Source: an uncultured Bacilli bacterium
GTDB taxonomy: Bacteria; Bacillota_I; Bacilli_A; RF39; UBA660
DNA: 23,404 bases
Direction of reading: 5' to 3'
Assembly: GCA_949280095.1 (NCBI GenBank)
Contig: CASDHD010000006.1
Coordinates: 1 to 23,404 of the forward strand
The translations under genes were made by a program, and so were the position numbers. This document shows positions 1-7,377 of this stretch, piece after piece. Below the pieces are notes generated by a model, which saw only the letters and a list, made by a program, of their open reading frames with translations, did not search any database and was not told the DNA's origin. The number at the start of each line of letters is the position of its first letter. Position 1 is the first letter of the stretch.

Positions 1-71
1 TAAACAAAATCATAGATTTTATTGAGCAAATTTTTGAAAAATACGGAAACTCAAAGTTAAACTTCTATTGA
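1..71 (+). CDS. 3' end of an upstream gene, product unknown (partial)
   Basis: An open frame enters from the left edge, with codons in phase from base 3, and ends at TGA (69-71). The last 22 residues, ending KYGNSKLNFY, form a plausible amphipathic C-terminal helix with ordinary codon use. The stop codon lies inside the -35 box of the next promoter, a compact arrangement. Too little is present to name the protein. Confidence 0.45.
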   Translation, partial: NKIIDFIEQIFEKYGNSKLNFY

Positions 72-96
72 CACAAAAACGTAAAAAAAGTATACT
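68..96 (+). promoter_or_regulatory. Strong sigma-A type promoter of ileS
   Basis: TTGACA (68-73), a 17-base spacer and TATACT (91-96) make a near-perfect vegetative promoter. Transcription would start near 103, giving a leader of about 230 bases that contains the T-box. The -35 overlaps the stop codon of the preceding gene. Confidence 0.85.
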
Positions 97-146
97 ATAA
101 ACTAGAAAAACGAAGAACAAGAAAAGTAAGAAAAGAAAAATTTTGT

Positions 147-320
147 AGAGAGTTCATGGTTGGTGAAAATGAATAAGCTTTCTTTTCCCAAAATCCCTTG
201 GGAGTTGGGTATCTGAAAAAAGAGTAAGATACTTCCGCAAATAGATTTTTGCGTTATCAATTAGAGTAAAAAAGTAAGGTGGTACCACGGGTTTCTCGTC
301 CTTTTGGTGCTACTTTTTTT
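147..320 (+). ncRNA. T-box leader (isoleucine), upstream of ileS
   Basis: The conserved T-box core AAGGTGGTACCACGG lies at 276-290. It is followed by a terminator half-site, GGTGCTAC plus a T run (306-320), whose partner is the A-rich strand around 268-276 together with the T-box itself. Stem I begins near 147 (AGAGAGTTC, then GGTTGGTGAAAAT). The likely specifier codon is ATC at 211-213, within GGGTATCTGAA, the usual isoleucine specifier context. In this family, uncharged tRNA(Ile) pairs with the specifier and the T-box and stabilises the antiterminator, so ileS is expressed when isoleucine charging is low. The motif is directly visible; the exact helices were not folded by computation. Confidence 0.93.
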
Positions 321-336
321 GTTGGAGGAGAGGAAT

Positions 337-3300
337 ATGAAAAATTTTAAAGAGTTAGACAAAAGACCTGTAAATGAGGTAGAACAAAGTATTTTAGAGT
401 CTTGGGGAACTGTAGATGCCATTATGAATAAACAAAACGAAAAAAGAAGTAATTCTGAGAATTTTGTATTTTATGATGGACCAGCTACTGCCAATGGTTT
501 TCCAGGGCTTCACCATATGCTTGCAAAGTTTTTAAAAGATACATTTTGTAAGTATCATGTGATGAATGGTAAAAAAGTCATTCGCAAAGTAGGATGGGAT
601 ACACATGGACTTCCTGTAGAGCTTGGTGTAGAAAAAGAACTTGGTTTTACCGGAAAAGGCGATATCGAAAAATATGGCATAAAAGAGTTCAATCAAAAAT
701 GTAAAGAATCGGTTTGGAAAAATAAAGAAGCATTTACTGACTTAACTCAAAAAATGGGGCAGTTTATTGATACGGAACATCCATATGTTACCTATGATAA
801 TGATTACATTGAAACAGAGTGGTATATTTTAAAAGAATTCTTTAAAAAAGGATTATTTTATGAAGGACATAAAATTTTACCATATTGTCCTCGTTGTGGA
901 ACAGGACTTGCTAGTCATGAAGTAGCGCAAGGATATAAAGAGATTAGTGTGGAAACTGTTATTGTTCCAATGAAGAAAAAAGATGAGGATGTTTATTTCT
1001 TGGTATGGACAACAACACCATGGACACTTATTTCAAATGTTGCTCTTTGTGTAAATCCGGATTTAACGTATGTTAAAGTGAAGTCTGGAGATTTTAAGTT
1101 TATTTTAGGAGAAAGTTTGGTCTCTAAAGTGTTAGGGGATGAAGTTGAAGTTTTAGAAACTTATAAAGGGACTGACTTAGAATATATGGAATATGAGCAA
1201 TTAATTCCAGAACTTCCAGTTGATAAAAAGGCTTTCTTTGTAACTGTCGATGATTATGTAACAGATAGTGATGGAACAGGTATTGTTCATATCGCTCCTG
1301 CGTTTGGTGAAGATGATGCAAAGGTTGGAAAGAAATACAATCTTCCTTATTTGAATCCAGTTGGTGAAGATGGTTGTTACATAGAAGGCCCATGGAAGGG
1401 AAAACTCATTTTTGATGCTGATAAAGAGGTTATTACCTATTTAAAAGAACATGATAAATTATTTAAAAAACAAAAAATGATGCATAATTATCCGCATTGT
1501 TGGAGATGTTCTAGTCCTTTAGTTTACTATTCAAAGCCTTCCTATTATTTAGCTGTTACTAAAATCAAAGATCAAATCATAGAGGCGAATAAAAAAGTAA
1601 ATTGGTATCCGGCTTATGTAGGTGAAAAACGTTTTGGCAATTGGCTAGAAAATATGAATGATTGGGCTATTTCTAGGAGTCGTTATTGGGGAACACCTCT
1701 TCCATATTGGATTTGCAGTTGTGGACATGATGAAATGATTGGTTCAAAAAGTGAGTTAGTAAGTCGTGCGATAGAAGAAATTGATGAATCGATTGATTTA
1801 CATCGCCCTTATGTTGATGATGTTCATTTGAAATGTCCAGATTGTGGGGGCGTTATGACAAGGTGCAAAGATGTAATCGATTGTTGGTTTGATTCTGGTT
1901 CAATGCCATTTGCCCAATATCATTATCCATTTGAAAATGAAAGCCTTTTTGAAAGTCAATTTCCAGCTGATTTTATTTGTGAAGGCATTGACCAGACAAG
2001 AGGTTGGTTCTATACTTTAATTATTATTTCTGTGTTCTTAAAAGGAGTAGCTCCTTACAAAAATGTTTTGGTTAATGATTTAATTCAAGATGCTGAAGGG
2101 AAGAAAATGAGTAAAAGTAAGGGAAATATTGTAGAACCTTTTACAACAATGAAAGAATACGGTGCAGATGTAGTTCGCTTTTATCTTCCTTATGTTTCTC
2201 CAGTTTGGACACCGCTTCGTTTTGATATGAATGGTTTGAAGGAGGTTTATTCCAAATTCTTTAATCCTCTTAAAAATACATATAGTTTCTTTGCGTTATA
2301 TGCTAATACGGATGAAATTGATATGGATGATTGTGAGATTGCATATGAAAATCGTGAAGAGATTGATAAATGGTTATTATCAAAATATAATAAGTTATTA
2401 AAATATGTAACGGAAAGTTATAATGAATATGATTTAAATAAAGTTGTAAGAGCTGTTACAGAATTTACATCAGAAGATTTATCGAATTGGTATATTAGAA
2501 GAAATCGTAAAAGATTTTGGGCATCTCATTTTGATGATTCTAAAAAGGCTGTTTATAAAACGACTTATGAAGTATTAGTAGGGTTAACCAAAATGATTGC
2601 ACCTATTGTTCCATTTGTTTCAGAAGAGATTTATCGCAATTTGACAGGGGAAGAATCCGTCCACTTAAGTGATTATCCAAAATATGATGAAGAACTTATC
2701 AATGAAACGATTGAAGAAAGAATGGATTTGGTAAGAAGTTTAATTAGTATTGGTAGATTTGTAAGAGAAGAGGCAAAAATAAAGGTTCGTGAACCTTTAA
2801 AGACAGCTATTATTGATGGTAAAAACGAAAAACTAATTGCAGATTTAATTCCACTTATAAAAGAGGAGTTGAATGTTAAAGAGGTTATTTTTGCTAATGA
2901 TTTAAACGCCTATATGAATTTTTCTGTAAAACCAAATTTCAAAGTAGTAGGAAAAGTTTTAGGTTCTAAGATAAAAGAATTTCAAACAAAGTTAGAAACT
3001 TTAACAGAGGAAGAAATTCAGAAATTGAATAAGGAAGAAACAATTACCATGCTTTTAGAAGATGAAGAATTTACAATTACAAAAGATATGGTTGATTTGC
3101 GTATTTTATCTAAAGAAGGTTTTAATGTTGGTATGGAGAATAATCATTTTATTATTTTAAATACAGAAAGAACAGAAGAGTTGATTTTAGAAGGTATTGC
3201 TCGTGAGTTTGTTTCTAAAGTACAAAACATTCGTAAAAATAACGATTACAATGTTGTAGATCGTATTTCCATTTTTGTAAGTGGAGATGAAGTATTTAAA

Positions 3301-3441
3301 AAAGTGTTACAGAATTTTGATGAATATATTAAAAACGAGACACTTGCTGTAGAAATTATCGAAAAAGAAAATGTAACAGATATTTACAATTTAAATGGAC
3401 ATGATGTTGGTATTGAGATTATTAAAAAAGATATAGCATAG
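337..3441 (+). CDS. ileS: Isoleucine--tRNA ligase, long eukaryote-like type
   Basis: Charges tRNA(Ile) with isoleucine in the cytoplasm. The start is ATG at 337 behind GGAGGAGAGG (323-332); in-frame upstream codons fall in the T-box terminator and are not used. The 1034-residue product is longer than the common bacterial form (about 920) and matches the second, eukaryote-like IleS type. Class I motifs are a HIGH-like HHML at residues 59-62 and KMSKS at 590-594. Between them are the editing (CP1) domain with WTTTPWTL and a YCPRCG zinc-type cluster, a second Cys cluster (CPDCGG), then DCWFDSGS and GIDQTRGWFYTL. An anticodon-binding helical domain and a C-terminal extension follow. The T-box identifies isoleucine independently. 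Known for the family: this type is often less sensitive to mupirocin; that is not tested here. The usual neighbour lspA is absent. Confidence 0.97.
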   Translation: MKNFKELDKRPVNEVEQSILESWGTVDAIMNKQNEKRSNSENFVFYDGPATANGFPGLHHMLAKFLKDTFCKYHVMNGKKVIRKVGWDTHGLPVELGVEKELGFTGKGDIEKYGIKEFNQKCKESVWKNKEAFTDLTQKMGQFIDTEHPYVTYDNDYIETEWYILKEFFKKGLFYEGHKILPYCPRCGTGLASHEVAQGYKEISVETVIVPMKKKDEDVYFLVWTTTPWTLISNVALCVNPDLTYVKVKSGDFKFILGESLVSKVLGDEVEVLETYKGTDLEYMEYEQLIPELPVDKKAFFVTVDDYVTDSDGTGIVHIAPAFGEDDAKVGKKYNLPYLNPVGEDGCYIEGPWKGKLIFDADKEVITYLKEHDKLFKKQKMMHNYPHCWRCSSPLVYYSKPSYYLAVTKIKDQIIEANKKVNWYPAYVGEKRFGNWLENMNDWAISRSRYWGTPLPYWICSCGHDEMIGSKSELVSRAIEEIDESIDLHRPYVDDVHLKCPDCGGVMTRCKDVIDCWFDSGSMPFAQYHYPFENESLFESQFPADFICEGIDQTRGWFYTLIIISVFLKGVAPYKNVLVNDLIQDAEGKKMSKSKGNIVEPFTTMKEYGADVVRFYLPYVSPVWTPLRFDMNGLKEVYSKFFNPLKNTYSFFALYANTDEIDMDDCEIAYENREEIDKWLLSKYNKLLKYVTESYNEYDLNKVVRAVTEFTSEDLSNWYIRRNRKRFWASHFDDSKKAVYKTTYEVLVGLTKMIAPIVPFVSEEIYRNLTGEESVHLSDYPKYDEELINETIEERMDLVRSLISIGRFVREEAKIKVREPLKTAIIDGKNEKLIADLIPLIKEELNVKEVIFANDLNAYMNFSVKPNFKVVGKVLGSKIKEFQTKLETLTEEEIQKLNKEETITMLLEDEEFTITKDMVDLRILSKEGFNVGMENNHFIILNTERTEELILEGIAREFVSKVQNIRKNNDYNVVDRISIFVSGDEVFKKVLQNFDEYIKNETLAVEIIEKENVTDIYNLNGHDVGIEIIKKDIA

Positions 3442-3451
3442 GCGATTGATA

Positions 3452-3486
3452 AAGTGATATGTTTAAAATATATTGCTTTTTTTTTT
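3452..3486 (+). terminator. Intrinsic terminator of ileS
   Basis: AAGTGATAT and ATATTGCTT can pair (nine pairs, two of them G-U) around a short A/T loop, followed by ten T. The stem is weak but the T run is long and the position just after the ileS stop is right. Confidence 0.6.
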
Positions 3487-3521
3487 GTTGTTTTTAAAAG
3501 GATTTTTATAAGATAAAACAT

Positions 3522-3544
3522 AAAAAAAACAGGTATTCCTGTTC
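3522..3544 (-). terminator. Intrinsic terminator of the 168-residue minus-strand gene
   Basis: On the minus strand AACAGG-AATA-CCTGTT (six pairs, four-base loop) is followed directly by eight T. It lies about 15 bases past the stop of the gene at 3561-4067 and faces the ileS terminator, so the two convergent transcripts are separated. Confidence 0.8.
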
Positions 3545-3560
3545 TTGCTTATTAATAAAA

Positions 3561-4067
3561 TTACTTTGTCCTAGGAATATTTATTCCTAATTTTCTGGTT
3601 AGACAATCATTATGATTTGCAAGTAGACTTTGTAATACGTCTTTTCCGTAACTAATTAACTCTTCTTGAATTTCATCATTATGTTCATCTTTTTTACAGT
3701 TAAATTCTTCTAGAAAAAGAAAATCATCTTTGGAACATTCTTGGAATTGTTCTGAGTTTTCTAGAACATAGCAATCTACTATTCCAGAAACATCATAAAA
3801 ATGTTCTCCAATCTTTGTAATTACATGTCCAATATGATTTTTCCCTTTATAGGAAAAGTCATCATAAAATGTTCCTAAATCGTAAAATATGTTATTTAAT
3901 ATACGAGCAAAAGAAGGACTATGCCCTGCTAAATAATAAGAATTTGCATCACGATTATTTTGATTATATTTTTGAAATGTTTCAGTTTCGAAGTGTGATT
4001 TTATTCTTTCTATTACAGTCATAACATAATCTGGGTTTTCTATTAATTTTAAATTTAAATCTTTCAT
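3561..4067 (-). CDS. Uncharacterised 168-residue protein, possible degenerate papain-like fold
   Basis: Not recognised as a named family. The start is ATG at 4067 with AAAGGAGAG just upstream on the minus strand. There is no signal peptide or membrane segment, so it is probably cytoplasmic. Two segments resemble small papain-like or transglutaminase-like domains: AGHSPSFARILNNIF (from about residue 48) recalls the G-x-C-x-x-hydrophobic-A-x-x-L catalytic helix, and GHVITKIGEHFYDVSG (from about residue 80) recalls the conserved H...YD..G strand pair. The position where such enzymes carry cysteine reads serine, so if the homology is real the protein is inactive or acts differently. The C-terminal third is acidic. 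It is a single-gene unit, convergent with ileS and divergent from murF, with its own terminator. The gene call is firm; the fold suggestion is inference only. Confidence 0.85.
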   Translation of the reverse strand: MKDLNLKLIENPDYVMTVIERIKSHFETETFQKYNQNNRDANSYYLAGHSPSFARILNNIFYDLGTFYDDFSYKGKNHIGHVITKIGEHFYDVSGIVDCYVLENSEQFQECSKDDFLFLEEFNCKKDEHNDEIQEELISYGKDVLQSLLANHNDCLTRKLGINIPRTK

Positions 4068-4141
4068 ATTCTATCTCTCCTTTGTTTGATTATTATATAT
4101 TAAAATTGAAAAAAAGCCTAAGATTTTAGCGAAAAATTACA

Positions 4142-4171
4142 TTTACTTTACATTTCTTCATATGATATGAT
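4142..4171 (+). promoter_or_regulatory. Probable promoter of murF
   Basis: TTTACT (4142-4147), an 18-base spacer and TATGAT (4166-4171). The -10 ends 23 bases before the murF ATG, leaving a leader of roughly 17 bases that holds the ribosome binding site GAAAGGA. Confidence 0.5.
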
Positions 4172-4194
4172 GAAAGAGAAGAAAGGACGATATT

Positions 4195-5577
4195 ATGCAA
4201 AATGAATTGACTGTAAAAAAAATAGTGGAACTTTGCAAGGGTGAATTATTTTGTGGAGATGAAACTATAATATGTAAAAGTTTTACAAAGGATACTAGAA
4301 CGATTCAAAAGGGCGATGTTTATATAGGTATTAAAGGAGAAAAGTTTGATGGAAACTCTTTTTATGAAGAAGCTTTTTTGAAAGGAGCAAGAGTTTGTAT
4401 TTTAGAGAGGGGTTCTTTTAAAAAAGTAGAAAAGGGCGATAAAACAATCATTTTAGTAGAAAATACGATAGAGGCTTTAAAAGACTTAGCGATTTTTAAA
4501 AGAGATAATACAGAGGCATATTTTGTTGGAGTTACAGGTAGTGTTGGAAAAACGAGTACTAGGGATATGATTTATAGTGTTTTAAAAGAAAAGTTTAAAA
4601 CTTTAAAAACGGAAGGAAATTATAATAACAATATAGGACTTCCTTTGACTCTTTTACGTTTAGAAGAGGAAAAGGCTGCTGTTATTGAAATGGGAATGAA
4701 TGCTTTAGGTGAAATTGATTATTTATCTCATATAACAAAGCCTCATATTTCTGTTATCACGAATGTGGGGACTGCTCATATTGGTGAACTTGGTTCTAGA
4801 GAAAATATATTAAAAGCAAAGTTAGAAATTAAAAATGGTATGGATGATACAGGTATTTTAGTTCTTAATAATGATAATGATTTATTACATGCTTATTATG
4901 AAGAAAATAAAAAAAATGTGGTTACAATTGGAATTCAAAATAAGAGTGATTTTTTTGCAACTGATGTCGAACTATTAGAAGATTGTTCTACGTTTAATGT
5001 GCATTACCATAATCAAGTTTTTTCTGCTTTTTGTCCTGTTCCAGGAATTGCATTTGTCTATAATAGCTTAGTTGCTATTGCAGTAGGTATATTTTTAAAA
5101 ATGGATATCGAAGATATAAGAAAGGGGATTAAAAACTTTTCTTTAACTAAAAATCGCTTGGAAATTTTTACTAATCAAAAAGGAATTACAGTGATTAATG
5201 ATTCTTATAATGCTAGTGTTGATTCAATGAAATCAAGTTTAGAAATTTTAAAAAATAGAAGTGAAAAAAGAAAAATTGCTGTTTTAGGAACAATGTTAGA
5301 GTTGGGAGACTTTTCTGAGGATCTTCATAAGGAAGTTGGTAGCTATGTAAGTGGTTGTAACATTGATATTTTGGTTACAGTAGGAGAAGATGCTCTTTAT
5401 ATAGCAGAATCTGCAAAGGATAATGGAATGCTTGAAAATACGATTTTCTCATTCCAAAAAAATGAAGAAGCGATTTTCTTTTTGAAAGAGTTTTTAAATG
5501 CTGGAGACGTTGTGTTGTTAAAGGCCTCTAATGGATTGCGTTTTATAGAGATTGTTGAAAGTTTAAAAGATGTGTAA
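4195..5577 (+). CDS. murF: UDP-N-acetylmuramoyl-tripeptide--D-alanyl-D-alanine ligase
   Basis: Adds D-Ala-D-Ala to the UDP-MurNAc-tripeptide, the last cytoplasmic step of peptidoglycan precursor synthesis, using ATP. The 460 residues match the family length (about 450). The N-terminal substrate domain contains SFTKDTRTIQKGDVYIGIKG (near residue 29). The ATP-binding central domain has the P-loop GVTGSVGKTS at 112-121, followed by TEGNYNNNIGLPLTLL and VIEMGMNALGEI, the Mur ligase signatures. The C-terminal domain begins near INDSYNAS, with LGTMLELG, typical of MurF. The start ATG follows GAAAGGACG. It has its own probable promoter and no co-directional neighbour close enough for an obvious operon; ddl and the other mur genes are not in the window. 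Confidence 0.96.
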   Translation: MQNELTVKKIVELCKGELFCGDETIICKSFTKDTRTIQKGDVYIGIKGEKFDGNSFYEEAFLKGARVCILERGSFKKVEKGDKTIILVENTIEALKDLAIFKRDNTEAYFVGVTGSVGKTSTRDMIYSVLKEKFKTLKTEGNYNNNIGLPLTLLRLEEEKAAVIEMGMNALGEIDYLSHITKPHISVITNVGTAHIGELGSRENILKAKLEIKNGMDDTGILVLNNDNDLLHAYYEENKKNVVTIGIQNKSDFFATDVELLEDCSTFNVHYHNQVFSAFCPVPGIAFVYNSLVAIAVGIFLKMDIEDIRKGIKNFSLTKNRLEIFTNQKGITVINDSYNASVDSMKSSLEILKNRSEKRKIAVLGTMLELGDFSEDLHKEVGSYVSGCNIDILVTVGEDALYIAESAKDNGMLENTIFSFQKNEEAIFFLKEFLNAGDVVLLKASNGLRFIEIVESLKDV

Positions 5578-5632
5578 ATATTAAGTTCAAAAAACATTGC
5601 GTTATGAATAATAAAACATGTAGATTGTTGAG

Positions 5633-5663
5633 TGTTTAAAGATACGGTCTGGTTCGTTAAACA
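5633..5663. repeat. Inverted repeat just upstream of the nfeD promoter
   Basis: TGTTTAA (5633-5639) and TTAAACA (5657-5663) are exact reverse complements separated by 17 bases, ending eight bases before the -35 box. No T run follows, so this is not a terminator for murF. It could be a protein-binding site or chance in AT-rich DNA. Confidence 0.35.
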
Positions 5664-5671
5664 TAAAGTGC

Positions 5672-5700
5672 TTGCTAATTACATAAAATGAGAGTATATT
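5672..5700 (+). promoter_or_regulatory. Promoter of the nfeD-SPFH operon
   Basis: TTGCTA (5672-5677), a 17-base spacer and TATATT (5695-5700). The nfeD ATG is 23 bases after the -10, behind AGGAGAGGTG. It looks like an ordinary vegetative promoter rather than the sigma-W type known for some Bacillus floT operons. Confidence 0.65.
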
Positions 5701-5722
5701 AAGATTTAGGAGAGGTGAAGTT

Positions 5723-6151
5723 ATGGAGTTATGGGTACTTTGGCTAATTATTATATTCATGTTAATTGTTGCAGAAGTTAGTACAGTAAACTTAGTATCA
5801 ATTTGGTTTATAGCAAGCGGAATTGTATCATTAATTGTTTCTATTTTTGTTGATAATTTCTTAATTCAATTTGCTATATTTGTTTTACTTGGTATTTTGT
5901 TATTACTAACAACAAGAAAATTTTTGCAAAAGCTTATAAAATCAAATGAAGATGCCAAAACCAATTTAGACCGCATTATTGGTAGTACCGCTGTTGTTAC
6001 AGAACCGCTTGTTAAAAATGAAGTAGGGGAAGTAAGAGTCGACGGCAAATGCTGGAGTGCCATTTCTAAAGTGAAAATAGAAGTTGGTGAAGAAGTCATC
6101 GTAGAAAAAATCGATGGCGTAAAATTAATTGTGAGAAAGAAGGAGAAGTAA
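5723..6151 (+). CDS. NfeD-family membrane protein (short form)
   Basis: A 142-residue integral membrane protein of the short NfeD class, partner of stomatin/flotillin-like SPFH proteins. Hydrophobic segments cover about residues 3-24, 26-44 and 46-66. A cytosolic OB-fold-like domain follows (about 82-138), with IIGSTAVVTEPL, GEVRVDGKCWSAIS and VEKIDGVKLIVRK in the order usual for NfeD domains. The long form with a ClpP-like protease domain is absent. AGGAGAGGTG precedes the ATG. The stop is two bases before the start of the SPFH gene, so the pair is almost certainly co-transcribed and translationally coupled, the standard nfeD arrangement. Confidence 0.9.
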   Translation: MELWVLWLIIIFMLIVAEVSTVNLVSIWFIASGIVSLIVSIFVDNFLIQFAIFVLLGILLLLTTRKFLQKLIKSNEDAKTNLDRIIGSTAVVTEPLVKNEVGEVRVDGKCWSAISKVKIEVGEEVIVEKIDGVKLIVRKKEK

Positions 6152-6153
6152 AA

Positions 6154-7047
6154 ATGCCATTTTTAATTGCTATTTTAGTTATTGTTATATTAATTGTTAT
6201 TCCAAACATCAAGGTTGTACCTCAAGCAAAAAGTTATGTTATTGAAAGGTTAGGTTCTTATTATGCAACTTGGAAGAATGGACTTCATGTAAAAATTCCA
6301 TTTGTCGACCGTGTTGCAAATATGGTTACATTGAAAGAAATTGTTAAAGATTTTGCTCCACAACCTGTTATTACAAAAGATAATGTTACAATGCAAATTG
6401 ACACAGTTGTTTATTTTCAAATAACAGATCCAAAATTATATACATATGGGGTAGAATATCCAATTAGTGCGATTGAAAATTTAACAGCAACAACCTTACG
6501 TAATATTATTGGGGAGTTAGAACTAGATCAAACATTAACAAGTCGTGATATTATTAATTCAAAAATGCGTAGTATTTTAGATGAAGCAACGGACCCATGG
6601 GGAATTAAAGTGAATCGTGTGGAGGTTAAAAATATTCTTCCGCCAAAAGACATTCAAGAAGCTATGGAAAAACAAATGCGTGCAGAACGTGAACGTCGTG
6701 AAAAAATCTTACAAGCAGAAGGGGAGAAAAAATCAAGTGTATTAATTGCAGAGGGTGAAAAAGAAAGTGCTATTCTAAGAGCAGAAGCTGATAAAGAAGC
6801 GCAAATTAAACGTGCAGAAGGTGAAGCTGAAGCGATGCTTAAAATTAAAACAGCTGAAGCAGAAGGAATTAAGCTTTTAAAAGATGCGAAAGCAGACTCT
6901 TCTGTATTAACTCTTAAAAGCTATGAAGCTCTAGCAAATGTTGCTAATGGTCAAGCAACGAAGATTATTGTTCCATCTGAGCTTCAATCGATTGCAACTA
7001 TTGGAACTACAATTAAAGAAATGATGTCAGATAAAAAGTCGAAGTAA
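6154..7047 (+). CDS. SPFH/stomatin-like (band 7, QmcA-type) membrane scaffold protein
   Basis: A 297-residue band 7 protein that would oligomerise at the membrane and organise microdomains with the NfeD partner. The N-terminal hydrophobic anchor is residues 1-18. The SPFH domain follows, with VPQAKSYVIERLGSY, GLHVKIPFVDRV, ITKDNVTMQIDTVVYFQITD and NILPPKDIQEAMEKQMRAERERRE, all typical of QmcA/stomatin proteins. A long charged coiled coil of Ala/Glu/Lys repeats (about 172-235) includes repeated AEGEK elements. The C-terminal segment, with IIVPSELQSIATI, is also typical. GAGAAGGAGAAG lies before the ATG. No convincing terminator follows its stop. The family assignment is firm; the exact cargo is unknown. 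Confidence 0.93.
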   Translation: MPFLIAILVIVILIVIPNIKVVPQAKSYVIERLGSYYATWKNGLHVKIPFVDRVANMVTLKEIVKDFAPQPVITKDNVTMQIDTVVYFQITDPKLYTYGVEYPISAIENLTATTLRNIIGELELDQTLTSRDIINSKMRSILDEATDPWGIKVNRVEVKNILPPKDIQEAMEKQMRAERERREKILQAEGEKKSSVLIAEGEKESAILRAEADKEAQIKRAEGEAEAMLKIKTAEAEGIKLLKDAKADSSVLTLKSYEALANVANGQATKIIVPSELQSIATIGTTIKEMMSDKKSK

Positions 7048-7086
7048 CATGCTTTGATTTTTTTTATTAACTTTCAAGGATGTGAC

Positions 7087-7349
7087 ATGCTAAGAGAAAA
7101 TCACGAAAAAACACTAGTTATGCTAGCTTTATAAACTTGTTGTTTACTGCAAAAAAATGAGTAAAATAGTAAAAAAATGAATTCTATTGCAAAAAAAAAG
7201 AAAAGTGGATGTAATAATAATTAAGTGACTTAAATGATAGAAGATTAAATTATTTAGAAAAACTAAAAAGTTATAAAGATAAAGAAGTTGATTTTAATGG
7301 CATTTGAAAAATGAACGTTTTAAATTGGTTACTTGATGAGAGTAAATAA
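7087..7349 (+). pseudogene. Decayed remnant of a small coding sequence
   Basis: This stretch after the SPFH gene has no intact gene. At 7087 an ATG behind AAGGATGTGAC opens 15 codons (MLRENHEKTLVMLAL) before a stop. At 7227 another frame reads 26 protein-like codons (including LNYLEKLKSYKDKEVDFNG) to a TGA at 7305, then continues in the same frame through NVLNWLLDESK to TAA at 7347. A neighbouring frame over 7298-7320 reads HLKNERFK, suggesting a frameshift too. Between these pieces is A-rich sequence with imperfect GCAAAAAAATGA repeats (about 7149-7190). I read it as the wreck of a gene of 85-90 codons; the parent family was not recognised. Confidence 0.3.
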
Positions 7350-7371
7350 AAAAGACCGAAAGGTCCTTTTT
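7347..7371 (-). terminator. Intrinsic terminator of the 396-residue gene, potentially bidirectional
   Basis: GACC-GAAA-GGTC flanked by A and T runs. On the minus strand it reads GGACC-TTTC-GGTC followed by six T, seven bases past the stop of the gene at 7378-8568. In the plus direction the stem is followed by CTTTTT, so it may also stop read-through from the SPFH operon. Confidence 0.8.
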
Positions 7372-7377
7372 GTATTC

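Noticed and set aside
304..336. An in-frame upstream TTG start for ileS at 304.
   Set aside because: It falls in the T-box terminator stem. ATG at 337 has a strong GGAGGAGAGG site at the right distance and begins the normal IleS N-terminus.
5578..5722. The hairpin after murF as a terminator.
   Set aside because: The TGTTTAA/TTAAACA arms have a 17-base loop and no following T run, so it was treated as a possible binding site instead.
7149..7190. Imperfect A-rich direct repeats (GCAAAAAAATGA-like) as a possible repeat array.
   Set aside because: Only about three degenerate copies in very AT-rich sequence, with irregular spacing and no spacers of constant length. No CRISPR or iteron character.
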